Shown: positions 40,650 through 49,998, numbered from the stretch's first letter. The stretch: DNA of 64,000 nt from an uncultured Collinsella sp. (GCA_900542085.1 UQMK01000003.1:1-64000), one strand, 5' to 3'. Notes: generated by a model from the sequence alone, not told the origin. Numbers and translations are program-made.

Positions 40650-41549
40650 ATGATTGTCGAGAACCATGCGCTGTGGGGCGAGGAGCCGACCGAGGAGTAT
40701 CCGGCGACGTTTACGTATTTGGGTGCCGAGCCGCTGCCCGATAAGCCGAATGGCCGCCGCCCTGCCGTGATTATCTGCGGCGGAGGTGCGTTTACGCATA
40801 TCGCTCCGCATGAGCAGGATCCCGTGGCGTTTGCGTTTTTGGACCGCGGCTACCAGGCCTTTGTGCTCAACTATGTGACAAGTGGCACGGGCGACGTGAG
40901 CTTTCCTCACCCGCAGGCAGACCTTGCCAAGATGGTCGCCACGGTTCGCGCCAACGCCGACGAGTGGCATGTCGATCCCAAGCGCGTGTGCGTCGTGGGC
41001 TTCTCGGCAGGCGGCATGATCTGCGCTTCGCTGGCAACGCAATGGAAGACTGGTCCCTTCGCGGCGCTTGCCGGGTCGCGTCCGGACGACATTCGTCCCG
41101 ATGCCGTGGTGCTGGGCTATCCGCTGCTCGACTTTGCCTATGTGCGCGACATGCAGACGCGCGACCCGCGCATCGACCTGCGCGTTCCCAAGACGGGTGG
41201 CAAGACGGGGCGCGATTTGCTCAACGACTATCTGTCGATGGTGACGGGCGGTGAGGCGACCGACGAGCACCTGGCCGACATCTGCCCCACCACGCATGTT
41301 TCGCGTCAGATGCCGCCGACCTTTGTGTGGGGCGTGTCCGACGACAAGACGGCGCCGATCGCGCAGGTCTATCCGTTTGCGCAGCGCATGGCCGAGGAGG
41401 GCGTCGCTTGCGAGATGCACGTCTTTGACCAAGGTGGTCACGGGCTTTCGCTCGGCAACGCCAACACCGCGGTCGATAACGAGGACAAGCAGGTGGCGGT
41501 CCGTCCTTGGATCCGCCTGGCCTTCCGTTTCCTGGAGCGCCATATGTAA
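40650..41549 (+). CDS. Alpha/beta hydrolase (acetyl-esterase-like)
   Basis: A 299-residue serine hydrolase. The oxyanion region is IICGGGAFTHIAPHEQD, the nucleophile elbow GFSAGG, a late Asp in WGVSDDKTAPI and the catalytic His in DQGGHGLSLG. This pattern matches small-ester and xylan-acetyl esterases of the BD-FAE kind. The start at 40650 has GAAGGGAG ahead. The natural substrate is unknown; deacetylation of dietary glycans is a guess. Confidence 0.8.
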   Translation: MIVENHALWGEEPTEEYPATFTYLGAEPLPDKPNGRRPAVIICGGGAFTHIAPHEQDPVAFAFLDRGYQAFVLNYVTSGTGDVSFPHPQADLAKMVATVRANADEWHVDPKRVCVVGFSAGGMICASLATQWKTGPFAALAGSRPDDIRPDAVVLGYPLLDFAYVRDMQTRDPRIDLRVPKTGGKTGRDLLNDYLSMVTGGEATDEHLADICPTTHVSRQMPPTFVWGVSDDKTAPIAQVYPFAQRMAEEGVACEMHVFDQGGHGLSLGNANTAVDNEDKQVAVRPWIRLAFRFLERHM

Positions 41550-41596
41550 AAGTAGACTACTTGCCCGTTTCAAAAAGTCTGCTTAGAGGAGGAGCC

Positions 41597-41917
41597 ATGC
41601 TTGAGGGTACGTATGTGGTTTCGGCCCAGACGCTGGTGGGGAGTAAACGCGGCGAGGTGACGTTTTCACATGGGGTGAACGGCGTGCTCAGGGCAGTACT
41701 AAACGTCAGGGGTCTCAATATCGCTCTCTCGAGTGCCCGCGCTGAGGGCGATTTCTTTGAGCTCTCGGGTACTATCTCCCACGTCTTGATGGGCAAGGCG
41801 CCCTTTACATGCACGGGGTCAGTCGAGGGTGATCGACTCACTGCTACCGCGCGGTCGGGTTCCGTTTCGATCTCGCTGAGCGGTATGCGCAAAGAGCTTT
41901 CGGGGCGCACCGCATAA
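41597..41917 (+). CDS. Small conserved-looking hypothetical protein
   Basis: A 106-residue protein with AGAGGAGG 7 bases before the ATG, so it is probably real. The sequence is rich in beta-strand patterns (YVVSAQTLVGSKRGEVTFSH; GDRLTATARSGSVSISLSG) and lacks a signal or a membrane span. It resembles a small lipocalin-like or beta-barrel domain, but no family is recognised. It lies between the esterase (47 bases upstream) and feoAB. Confidence 0.6.
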   Translation: MLEGTYVVSAQTLVGSKRGEVTFSHGVNGVLRAVLNVRGLNIALSSARAEGDFFELSGTISHVLMGKAPFTCTGSVEGDRLTATARSGSVSISLSGMRKELSGRTA

Positions 41918-42038
41918 AGTTTGCGCAGGTAAACATCGGTATTTGACTTTATAAAATAGTTCAGAGCGCTATCATTTGTCGTTACGAGTTGGTTAGCCCC
42001 GGTAAACGGTTAACCGCGTCTAACGAAAGGATGAGCGC

Positions 42039-44399
42039 GTGAAGCTCGATACACTCGAGATTGGAAAGGACGCCGTTGTCGCATCGGTGACATCCGATGA
42101 TCAGGCGCTCCGACAGCATATTTTGGACATGGGCCTAACGCCGGGCACCGAAGTCACCATGATGAAATACGCCCCTATGGGAGATCCGCTCGAGATCCGT
42201 CTGCGTGGCTACGAGTTGACACTGCGCAAGGACGATGCCGCCCGCATTGAGCTCGTGGGCATTCACGATACCGATATGGGTCCGCGCGCTAACGCTGCAA
42301 TCGGCACGACGGAGCATCCGGCACTCGGCGAGGGGACGTATTCGCCCCGTGCGGCAAAAACGGCCGTGCCCGAGGACGCACCGCTGCACTTTGCCCTCGC
42401 CGGCAACCAAAACTGCGGTAAGACCACGCTGTTCAACCAGCTTACGGGCTCCAACCAGCACGTCGGTAACTTTCCCGGCGTGACGGTCGACCGCAAGGAC
42501 GGCACTATCCGTAACCACCCCGAGGCGAGCGTTACCGACCTGCCCGGCATTTACTCCCTGTCGCCGTACACGGGCGAGGAGATTGTGAGCCGCCAGTTTA
42601 TCCTTGACGAGCATCCCGATGCCATCATCGATATCATCGACGCCACCAACATCGAGCGCAATCTGTACCTGACACTGCAGCTTATGGAGCTCGATCGCCC
42701 CATGGTCATCGCGCTCAACATGATGGACGAGGTGACCGCCAACGGTGGCGCCGTAGACGTCAACCTGCTCGAGAGCCTGTTGGGCGTGCCTGTTGTCCCC
42801 ATTAGCGCTGCCCGCAACGAGGGTATTGGCGAGCTGGTGGATCATGCCTTGCACGTGGCGCGGTTCCGCGAGCGCCCCGGCCGCCTGGACTTCTGCGCGC
42901 CCGATGGTCCAGACGGCGGCGCGCTGCATCGCTGCATTCACGGCATCGCCAACCTTATCGAGGACCATGCCGCGACGGCGCATATCCCGGTGCGTTTTGC
43001 GGCGACCAAGCTGGTTGAGGGCGACGAGCTGGTGACCGAGGCGCTTCATCTGGACCGTAACGAACTTGACGCCATCGAGCACATCATTGCCCAGATGGAG
43101 GGTGAGGCCGGTACCGACCGTCTATCTGCACTGGCTGACATGCGCTTCGGCTTTATCGGCGACGTGTGTGGGCGCTGCGTCGTCAAGCCGCACGAGAGCC
43201 GCGAGCACGTGCGTTCCGTCAAGATCGACCGCATCCTGACGGGTCGCTACACGGCCATTCCAGCGTTCCTGGTGATCATGGGTCTCGTCTTTTGGCTGAC
43301 GTTTGGCGTGATCGGCGCGGCGCTGCAGGGACTTATGGAGGACGGCATCGCTGCCATCATCGCCTCGGCCGATGCGGGCCTCAAGGCGTTCGGCACCAAC
43401 GACGTGGTGCGCTCGCTGGCTGTCGACGGCGTGCTTACGGGCGTGGGCAGCGTGCTGACCTTCCTGCCGATTATCGTCGTGCTCTTTTTGTTCCTCTCCA
43501 TTCTGGAAGACTCCGGCTACATGGCGCGCGTGGCCTTTGTCATGGATAAGGTATTGCGTCGCTTTGGCCTGTCGGGCCGCAGCTTTGTGCCCATGCTCGT
43601 CGGTTTTGGCTGCACCGTGCCGGCTATCATGTCGACCCGTACGCTCCCATCCGAGCACGACCGCAAGATGACCGTCATGCTCACGCCGTTCATGAGCTGC
43701 TCGGCCAAGCTGCCGGTTTACGGCTTGCTGTGCGGAGCATTCTTCCCGCAGGCGACGGTCCCCGCCATGGTCTCGCTCTATCTGATTGGCATTGCGGTCG
43801 GCTGCATTGCCGCTCTGGTGCTCAACCGCACGGCATTTAAGGGCGACCCGGTGCCGTTTATCATGGAGCTTCCCAACTACCGCTTGCCGAGTGTCAAGAC
43901 GACGGTGATGCTGGCATGGGATAAGGCCAAGGACTTTATTACCAAAGCCTTTACCATTATCTTTGCCGCGACCGTGGTCATCTGGTTCCTTCAGACGTTC
44001 GACATCCGCTTTAATGTGGTCGCCGATCAGTCGCAGAGTCTGCTTGCCGGTCTGGGTAGCATTATCGCGCCGGCGCTGGCGCCGCTTGGCTTTGGCGACT
44101 GGCGTGCATCCACGGCGCTCGTCACCGGACTTATCGCCAAGGAGAGTGTCATCTCGACCCTCACGGTGCTTTTGGGCGCGACCTCGCCTGCGGTGTTGTC
44201 GACCATGTTTTCGCCGTTCACCGCCTACGTGTTCCTGGTCTTTACGCTGCTGTACCCGCCCTGCGTGGCTGCCATCGGCGCCGTCAAGAGCGAGCTGGGC
44301 GCGCGCTACGCCGTTGCCGTGTTCGCGTTTCAGGTGGCAGTCGCCTGGATCGTGGCGTTTGTCGTGCATTCGGCGGGCATATTGCTGGGGCTGGCTTAG
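42039..44399 (+). CDS. feoB: Fused FeoA-FeoB ferrous iron transporter
   Basis: A 786-residue fusion. Residues 1-75 form a FeoA (SH3-like) domain (ALRQHILDMGLTPGTEV; LRGYELTLRKDDAARIEL). From ~115 is the FeoB G domain: G1 GNQNCGKT (122-129), G3 DLPG and G4 NMMD. The membrane part has the Gate motifs (VGFGCTVPAIMSTRTL; MSCSAKLPVYGLLCGAFF). It takes up Fe2+ under anoxic conditions. No FeoC is present. A GTG start with CGAAAGGA ahead fits. Confidence 0.95.
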   Translation: MKLDTLEIGKDAVVASVTSDDQALRQHILDMGLTPGTEVTMMKYAPMGDPLEIRLRGYELTLRKDDAARIELVGIHDTDMGPRANAAIGTTEHPALGEGTYSPRAAKTAVPEDAPLHFALAGNQNCGKTTLFNQLTGSNQHVGNFPGVTVDRKDGTIRNHPEASVTDLPGIYSLSPYTGEEIVSRQFILDEHPDAIIDIIDATNIERNLYLTLQLMELDRPMVIALNMMDEVTANGGAVDVNLLESLLGVPVVPISAARNEGIGELVDHALHVARFRERPGRLDFCAPDGPDGGALHRCIHGIANLIEDHAATAHIPVRFAATKLVEGDELVTEALHLDRNELDAIEHIIAQMEGEAGTDRLSALADMRFGFIGDVCGRCVVKPHESREHVRSVKIDRILTGRYTAIPAFLVIMGLVFWLTFGVIGAALQGLMEDGIAAIIASADAGLKAFGTNDVVRSLAVDGVLTGVGSVLTFLPIIVVLFLFLSILEDSGYMARVAFVMDKVLRRFGLSGRSFVPMLVGFGCTVPAIMSTRTLPSEHDRKMTVMLTPFMSCSAKLPVYGLLCGAFFPQATVPAMVSLYLIGIAVGCIAALVLNRTAFKGDPVPFIMELPNYRLPSVKTTVMLAWDKAKDFITKAFTIIFAATVVIWFLQTFDIRFNVVADQSQSLLAGLGSIIAPALAPLGFGDWRASTALVTGLIAKESVISTLTVLLGATSPAVLSTMFSPFTAYVFLVFTLLYPPCVAAIGAVKSELGARYAVAVFAFQVAVAWIVAFVVHSAGILLGLA

Positions 44400-44440
44400 T
44401 TATTTATTGACGGCGCAACCTTTGTGTATCGAATTGTTTT

Positions 44441-44479
44441 CGGCCCCGCATCTGTTGCTGACAGATGCGGGGCCGTTGC
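44441..44479 (+). terminator. Terminator of feoAB
   Basis: A perfect 15-bp stem CGGCCCCGCATCTGT / ACAGATGCGGGGCCG with a 5-base loop followed by TTGCT. Confidence 0.85.
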
Positions 44480-44481
44480 TA

Positions 44482-44487
44482 TATAAT
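44482..44487 (+). promoter_or_regulatory. -10 box of the MFS exporter gene
   Basis: TATAAT sits right after the feoAB terminator stem. No well-spaced -35 is visible because the preceding bases belong to the hairpin. Confidence 0.4.
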
Positions 44488-44520
44488 CGCCTCCACTCAA
44501 TATGATTGGAGACGTTATAT

Positions 44521-45717
44521 ATGAGTCAGGCAAGGCAAGACGGCATCACGCTCAGGCAGTGGCTCCCGCTCATCGGGCTCACCTGCTGCGCGTTCGTGTT
44601 CAACACGTCGGAGTTCATGCCCATCGGCCTGCTGACCGACATCGCTGCATCGTTTTCGCTCACCGAGGCCCAAGCTGGCATCATGATCTCGGTCTATGCC
44701 TGGGGCGTCATGCTGCTGTCGTTGCCGCTCATGGTGTTTGCCTCGCGCTTCGAGTTCAAGCGGATGCTGCTGGGCGTGCTGGCCGTGTTCTCGCTCGGTC
44801 AGTTCCTGTCCGCTGTGGCGCCGACCTATCCCATCCTGGTCTGCGCGCGCCTGGTGGTCGCTTGCGCACATGCCGTGTTCTGGTCAGTCGCCTCGATTAT
44901 GGCCTCGCGCCTGGTCGACACTCGCCACGGCGCGCTCGCCATCAGCATGATCGCCACGGGCTCGTCCATCGCGCAGATCTTTGGCCTGCCTCTCGGTCGC
45001 GCCATTGGCTTGGCCGTGGGCTGGCGCATGACGTTTGCCGTGGTCGGGGGCCTCTCAGCCATCGCGGTCGTCTACCAGGCAGCGGTGTTCCCGGCCATGC
45101 CGGCGGGTGAGCGCTTTACCGTCAAACAGCTGCCCGAGCTGCTCAAGAACCCGCTCCTCATCGCGCTCTACGCAGTCACGGTCTTCATGGCGACCGGCTA
45201 TTACGCAAGCTACAGCTATATCGAGCCCTTCCTGGCGCAGGTCGCGCACGTCGATGCGGGCGCCATCACCATGACGCTGACGGCGTTTGGCTGTTCCGGC
45301 TTGGTGGGCAGCTGGCTGTTCAGCCGCCTGTTCGACGGGCACCGTTTTCCGTTCCTTGCTATCACGCTTTCCGGCGTGCCGGTGGCTCTGCTGCTCATGG
45401 GGCCGGCCGCATCGTCGCTCGTGACAGTGCTTGCCGTCTGCGCACTGTGGGGTTGCTGCGCCACGGCCTTTAACGTGGCGTTTCAGGCCGAGCTCATCAA
45501 GCACACGCCGGCAGATTCGTCGGCCGTCGCCATGTCGATCTTCTCGGGCCTGTTTAACCTCGGTATTGGCACGGGCACCGCAATCGGCGGCGCCGTGGTT
45601 TCGGGTCCCGGTATCGCTTGGATCGGCTTCGCGGGCGGGGCGATTGCCGTCGTGGGCGTCATCCTCGCCATCACGGTGATGTTCCCAGCCATACGCCGCG
45701 CAAAGCCCGTCGCCTAG
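44521..45717 (+). CDS. MFS transporter (sugar-efflux/AraJ-SotB type)
   Basis: A 398-residue 12-helix transporter. The N-terminus GLTCCAFVFNTSEFMPIGLL is typical of the SotB/AraJ/DHA1 subfamily, with the cytoplasmic loop FASRFEFKRMLL and the helix-4/5 motif ARLVVACAHAVFWSVASIMA. It exports arabinose/IPTG-like sugars or drugs in other bacteria; the substrate here is open. ATG 44521 has TTGGAG ahead; TTG 44506 is less likely. Confidence 0.85.
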   Translation: MSQARQDGITLRQWLPLIGLTCCAFVFNTSEFMPIGLLTDIAASFSLTEAQAGIMISVYAWGVMLLSLPLMVFASRFEFKRMLLGVLAVFSLGQFLSAVAPTYPILVCARLVVACAHAVFWSVASIMASRLVDTRHGALAISMIATGSSIAQIFGLPLGRAIGLAVGWRMTFAVVGGLSAIAVVYQAAVFPAMPAGERFTVKQLPELLKNPLLIALYAVTVFMATGYYASYSYIEPFLAQVAHVDAGAITMTLTAFGCSGLVGSWLFSRLFDGHRFPFLAITLSGVPVALLLMGPAASSLVTVLAVCALWGCCATAFNVAFQAELIKHTPADSSAVAMSIFSGLFNLGIGTGTAIGGAVVSGPGIAWIGFAGGAIAVVGVILAITVMFPAIRRAKPVA

Positions 45718-45733
45718 CCACATCCTCCTCATC

Positions 45734-45800
45734 AGTTGCGGTGAAATAGTTCCTGTTTAAGGCCTCTGAAGGCCCAAGCAGGAACTATTCCACCGCAACT
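45734..45800. repeat. 67-bp imperfect palindrome after the MFS gene
   Basis: AGTTGCGGTG-AATAGTTCCTG and CAGGAACTATT-CACCGCAACT pair over ~21 bp, with an inner GGCCT/AGGCC stem. No strong T-tract is present; it may be a weak bidirectional terminator or a mobile repeat. Confidence 0.6.
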
Positions 45801-45872
45801 TATTTTGGGGGAGAGGGTACAAGCTGGGCATACAATGGGTGGCGTTGCGTGAAGGATTTCCGGGAGGCTGTT

Positions 45873-47249
45873 ATGTGGGCATACGAGACGACGTTCTATC
45901 AGATCTATCCGCTGGGCTTTTGCGGGGCTCCGCGCGAAAACGCTGCACCCGTTGCCGAGGATGAGCTCGCCCAGGCCGCCGATGCCACAGCTAGCCCCGA
46001 TGCCCCCATCATGAAGATTGCCCAATGGGCCGACTACCTGCAGGAACTCGGTATTGGCGCTGTGCTCATCAACCCACCGCTCGAGTCTGATAGCCATGGC
46101 TACGACACGCGCAGCCTGCGCCATATTGATCGCCGCCTGGGTGGGGATGCCGACTTTGCCGCCGTGTGCGAGACGCTGCATGCCCACGGCATCCACGTGG
46201 TGCTCGATGCCGTCTTCAACCACGTCGGTCGCGGCTTTTGGGCCTTCCGCGATGTGCAGGAGCGCAAGTGGGATTCGCCCTACAAGGATTGGTTCCACAT
46301 CAGCTTTGACGGTGACTCGTGCTACGGCGACGGCTTTTGGTACGAGGGCTGGGAGGGCCATTTTGAGCTTGTGAAGCTCAACCTGCAAAATCCCGCCGTG
46401 GTCGATTACCTGCTTGAGTCCGTGCGTCGCTGGACCGAAGTCTTTGGCGTCGACGGTCTGCGCTTGGACGTCGCCTACATGCTCGACCGCGATTTCATGC
46501 GTCGTCTGCATAGCTTTGCCCGTGAGCTCAAACCCGATTTCGTACTGATTGGCGAGACGCTCCACGGCGACTACAACCAGATCGTCAACGACGAGATGCT
46601 CGACTCCTGCACCAACTACGAGTGCTACAAGGGCCTGTACTCCAGCTTTAATTCGGTCAACATGTTCGAGATTGCCCATTCGCTTCATCGCCAGTTTGGC
46701 GGCGACCCCTGGTGCATCTACCGCGGCAAGCACCTGCTGTCGTTTGTCGACAACCACGACGTGCCGCGCCTGGCGAGCATCCTGACGGACAAGTCCTGCC
46801 TGCGCCCCGCCTACGGCATGCTCTTTGGAATGCCGGGCATCCCATGCGTCTACTATGGCAGCGAGTGGGGGATTGCCGGCGAAAAGGGCGGCCCCGATGG
46901 CGATTGGGCGCTGCGTCCTGCGCTCGATGAGCCTGCGCCCAACGAACTGACGGCCTTCATCAAGCAGCTCACGCACCTGCACTCGACAGACGGTGCGGCG
47001 GCCCGTGCCCTCAACTATGGCGCCTATCGCAACGTGGTGATCCAGAACAAGCAGCTGCTGTTCGAGCGCGCCTGCGACGACGCGACGGTGCTCGTGGCGG
47101 TCAATGCCGTGAACGAGCCCTACACCTTTGGAGCCGGCGAACTCAACGGCTCCTTCGTCGACCTGCTTGCCGACGATACGCCCACGGTCGAGCTGTCGGG
47201 CTCCCTTGAACTTGCACCCTACGAGGTGCGCTATCTGCTGAGGGCCTAG
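45873..47249 (+). CDS. Glycoside hydrolase family 13 (alpha-amylase-like)
   Basis: A 458-residue cytosolic enzyme, as no signal peptide is present. The four GH13 regions are visible: DAVFNHVG; GLRLDVAY (nucleophile Asp, ~199); LIGETLHG (acid/base Glu, ~228); FVDNHD (~295). The N-terminus YETTFYQIYPLGFCGAP resembles cyclomaltodextrinase and neopullulanase-like enzymes acting on short maltodextrins. ATG 45873 has GGGAGG 5 bases ahead. Confidence 0.88.
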   Translation: MWAYETTFYQIYPLGFCGAPRENAAPVAEDELAQAADATASPDAPIMKIAQWADYLQELGIGAVLINPPLESDSHGYDTRSLRHIDRRLGGDADFAAVCETLHAHGIHVVLDAVFNHVGRGFWAFRDVQERKWDSPYKDWFHISFDGDSCYGDGFWYEGWEGHFELVKLNLQNPAVVDYLLESVRRWTEVFGVDGLRLDVAYMLDRDFMRRLHSFARELKPDFVLIGETLHGDYNQIVNDEMLDSCTNYECYKGLYSSFNSVNMFEIAHSLHRQFGGDPWCIYRGKHLLSFVDNHDVPRLASILTDKSCLRPAYGMLFGMPGIPCVYYGSEWGIAGEKGGPDGDWALRPALDEPAPNELTAFIKQLTHLHSTDGAAARALNYGAYRNVVIQNKQLLFERACDDATVLVAVNAVNEPYTFGAGELNGSFVDLLADDTPTVELSGSLELAPYEVRYLLRA

Positions 47250-47252
47250 CTC

Positions 47253-47816
47253 GTGGCCGCGCCGGACGAGGGCTATCAACATATTGAGCATGGGTTTGAG
47301 CCCGTGTTTGACGAGCACTCGCGCGTTTTGGTGCTGGGGTCGTTTCCCTCGGTGCTTTCGCGTGCCAATGATTTTTATTACGGCAACCCCCAGAATCGCT
47401 TTTGGCGCGTGATGGCCGCGTGCCTCGGTGTGCCCGTGCCGCCCAACGAGGGCGACCTTTTGGCGGACAGCGAGCCTGCGACGCTCGACGCCTCGATTGC
47501 CGCCAAGCGATCCATGTTGCTGAACGGCGGCGTAGCCCTGTGGGATGTGATTGAGAGCTGCGACATTATGGGCTCGAGTGACGCGAGCATTCGCAACGTT
47601 GTGCCGGCACATATCGAGCGCATTACCGGTGCAGCTCCCATTGAGCAGGTGATATGCAACGGTGGTACGGCGGGGCGCCTCTATAAGCGCTATCTACAGG
47701 AGCGGACGGGTCTGGTCGCTGTCGTATTGCCGTCAACTAGTCCCGCTAACGCGGCTTGGCGTCTGGAGCGCCTTGTTGAATGCTGGCACGAAGCCGTTGA
47801 CTGGGCCGCTCTCTAA
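47253..47816 (+). CDS. DNA-deoxyinosine glycosylase (uracil-DNA glycosylase superfamily)
   Basis: A 187-residue base-excision enzyme of UDG family 6. The motifs VLVLGSFPSVLSRANDFYYG, NPQNRFWRVMA and LPSTSPANAAW are those of hypoxanthine-DNA glycosylases that remove deaminated adenine. It starts with GTG 3 bases after the amylase stop and is co-transcribed with it, although no functional link is obvious. Confidence 0.85.
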   Translation: MAAPDEGYQHIEHGFEPVFDEHSRVLVLGSFPSVLSRANDFYYGNPQNRFWRVMAACLGVPVPPNEGDLLADSEPATLDASIAAKRSMLLNGGVALWDVIESCDIMGSSDASIRNVVPAHIERITGAAPIEQVICNGGTAGRLYKRYLQERTGLVAVVLPSTSPANAAWRLERLVECWHEAVDWAAL

Positions 47817-47817
47817 T

Positions 47818-48477
47818 TTAGATATTTGACTGAGCATGGGCGCCCAGACGTTTCAGAACGCCTCGCCAGATCGGCGCGGGCACGGCTGGCTCGGCGCAAA
47901 TCATGCCGTCGACGTTGACGTTGACGGCATTGCCGCCGCCAAGTCGCTGCGCATGCTCAATGGAGCATCCCATGCGCACAGCGCCTACGAGCTTGTCCAT
48001 CGCTTCGGAAAATGGCCGGCGCAAGAGGCCCATACGCGGGGAGTGGCGAAGCGCCGCAATACCGCTGCCGGCACAGACGACAACGCCGCCACACCACAAT
48101 TGGCCATGGCGCTCACATGCCTCGTGCAGACGAACGGCGGTCCCGCGCGCCTGCTTAGCGCCCTCCTGTGCGGCTCGAATCGCGGCATAGACGCGCGTTC
48201 CCGTACCGCCAAAGCGCTCAAGCGCCTGCTCGATAGCTGTCAACGTCTCATCGTCAGCCACATCTTCAATGGCCAGCACGATGCCATCGACTGCACCGGC
48301 ATCATCCGCTTCCAAATCGATCGGGCGGGGGAGCGTGGTGCCAGAAAGCTGAGTATAGGCGGCGATGGCATCCTGCAGATCCCAGAGCAAAAACTCAAGA
48401 TCGGCGCTATCGGGAATGCTGGTATACGCAATGGTTCGCAACGTTTTTGGTACATCGCCGCGTGTGGTCGTCTCCAT
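47818..48477 (-). CDS. Hypothetical protein (possible flavodoxin-like fold)
   Basis: A 219-residue protein not assigned to a family. The middle has Asp/Glu-rich alpha-beta stretches (DGIVLAIEDVADDETLTAIE), then a Cys-containing strand CGGVVVCAGSGIAALRHSP and a tail MGCSIEHAQRLGGGNAVNV. The layout recalls NAD(P)H/FMN-reductase-type folds, but no P-loop or FMN-binding signature is clear. It is convergent with the DNA glycosylase, with no gap between them. The codon bias supports coding. Confidence 0.65.
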   Translation of the reverse strand: METTTRGDVPKTLRTIAYTSIPDSADLEFLLWDLQDAIAAYTQLSGTTLPRPIDLEADDAGAVDGIVLAIEDVADDETLTAIEQALERFGGTGTRVYAAIRAAQEGAKQARGTAVRLHEACERHGQLWCGGVVVCAGSGIAALRHSPRMGLLRRPFSEAMDKLVGAVRMGCSIEHAQRLGGGNAVNVNVDGMICAEPAVPAPIWRGVLKRLGAHAQSNI

Positions 48478-48570
48478 GCCGCCTCCTTTCCGGTTGGTTT
48501 CCGTTTAGGTTACACCGTCTGGCGGTGCCTCGTCGCGCTATCCTAGTGCAACCCTTACGAAAGGAACGCC

Positions 48571-49707
48571 ATGCGTCTGCCCATGAACACCTCGCTTGCC
48601 ACGCTCAAGCCCTCCGGCATCCGTCGGATTAACGCGCTCGCTGCCCAGTACTCAGGATGCATTGCGCTCGCGCTCGGCGAGCCCGATTTTTCCACGCCCG
48701 ATGTGATTAGCGCCGAGGTGACCGCTTCGTTGGACCGCGGCGACACACACTATCCGCCCAACAACGGTCGCCCCGCTCTGCGCGAAGCGCTGTCTGCCTA
48801 CATGGGGGATGCGGGCCTTACGTTTTCGGCCGACGAGGTCATCCTGACCGACGGCGCGACCGAGGCTCTGTCGGCAACATTCATGGCTATGCTCAACCCC
48901 GGCGACGAGGTCATTATCCCCACGCCGGCCTTTGGCCTGTACGAGAGCATCGTCGTGGCCAATCACGCCAAAGCGGTCTTTTTGGATACAGAGCCTGCGC
49001 AATTCCAGATTGATGAGGAGGCGCTTCGTGCCTGTGTGACGCCGGCGACTAAGGCCATCGTCATCTGCTCGCCCAACAATCCCACGGGTTGCATCCTCGA
49101 CGCGGCATCGCTCGACGCCGTGGCGCGCATAGCGGAGCAGGCGGGCATATACGTAGTCTGCGACGACGTATACAACCGTCTGGTCTATGTGGATGGCTAC
49201 GAGCGCTTCGCCCAGCGACACCCGGAGCTGCGCGAGCAGACAGTGATCATCGAGAGTTTCTCCAAGCCCTGGGCCATGACCGGCTGGCGCTTGGGTTGGC
49301 TCGCAGCGGCAGCCCCCGTCATCGCCGAGATCGCAAAAGCACACCAATACCTAGTATCGAGTGCCGTCTCCTTTGAGATGGACGCAGCAGCGCGAGCCCT
49401 GACCGTCGACCCAACCCCCATGCTCAAAGTCTACCGAGCCCGCCGCAAACGCGTGCTCGCAGCCTTAAACGCTATGGGCCTCGACGCAGTAGAGCCCGCA
49501 GGAGCCTTCTACACTTTCCCGAGTATCAAAAAGTTCGGCCTAACAAGCGAAGACTTCTGCATCAAAGCCATCAAAGAGGCAAACGTAGCCCTAGTCCCGG
49601 GCGACTGTTTCGGCACCGAAGGCCACATCCGCCTAAGCTACTGCGTAAGCGACCAAGATCTGGACGAAGGTCTCCGCCGCCTGTCCACCTTCATTTCAAC
49701 CTTATAG
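48571..49707 (+). CDS. PLP-dependent aminotransferase class I/II (aspartate-type)
   Basis: A 378-residue fold-type I enzyme. The Asn-Pro segment CSPNNPTG, the DDVYNRLVY strand and the PLP lysine in SFSKPWAMTGWRLGW (about residue 232) are present. The family includes aspartate, LL-DAP and other aminotransferases; the exact acceptor cannot be read. ATG 48571 has AAAGGA 5 bases ahead. The final part has noticeably lower codon bias than the ribosomal genes nearby. Confidence 0.88.
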   Translation: MRLPMNTSLATLKPSGIRRINALAAQYSGCIALALGEPDFSTPDVISAEVTASLDRGDTHYPPNNGRPALREALSAYMGDAGLTFSADEVILTDGATEALSATFMAMLNPGDEVIIPTPAFGLYESIVVANHAKAVFLDTEPAQFQIDEEALRACVTPATKAIVICSPNNPTGCILDAASLDAVARIAEQAGIYVVCDDVYNRLVYVDGYERFAQRHPELREQTVIIESFSKPWAMTGWRLGWLAAAAPVIAEIAKAHQYLVSSAVSFEMDAAARALTVDPTPMLKVYRARRKRVLAALNAMGLDAVEPAGAFYTFPSIKKFGLTSEDFCIKAIKEANVALVPGDCFGTEGHIRLSYCVSDQDLDEGLRRLSTFISTL

Positions 49708-49745
49708 CCCAACGGGACGCAACACATCAGCCCACCGACCCAAGC

Positions 49746-49998
49746 ATTATGAGTGGGGCGCGCCGGCCAACGAAAACCCGGGCTGCCCCATAGTTGACGC
49801 AGGCCGCGCCGCCGAAGGCCAGGCGCAAGGTTTTCGTAGATTCCGCACGAGCCGAAGGCCACTTAATGTGGCCTTCGTGCGAGCCCAGGACTTGACCGAG
49901 CGAAAACCTTGCGCCTGGCCTTCGGCGGAGCGTGCCGGATGGTGGAATTGTGTGCAGCCCGGTTTTCCGTTGACCGATGCCGGGGTCCCCGCCATAAT
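49746..49998. repeat. About 250-bp nested palindrome upstream of the L10 leader
   Basis: Three layers of inverted sequence are nested. The outer imperfect arms are 49746-49785 with 49954-49998. The middle perfect 28-bp arms are 49809-49836 and 49901-49928. The inner 10-bp arms are 49853-49862 and 49868-49877 around TTAAT. It contains no long open frame. It could be a MITE-like element or a structured RNA; neither terminal duplications nor a promoter were found. It fills the gap after the aminotransferase gene. Confidence 0.8.
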
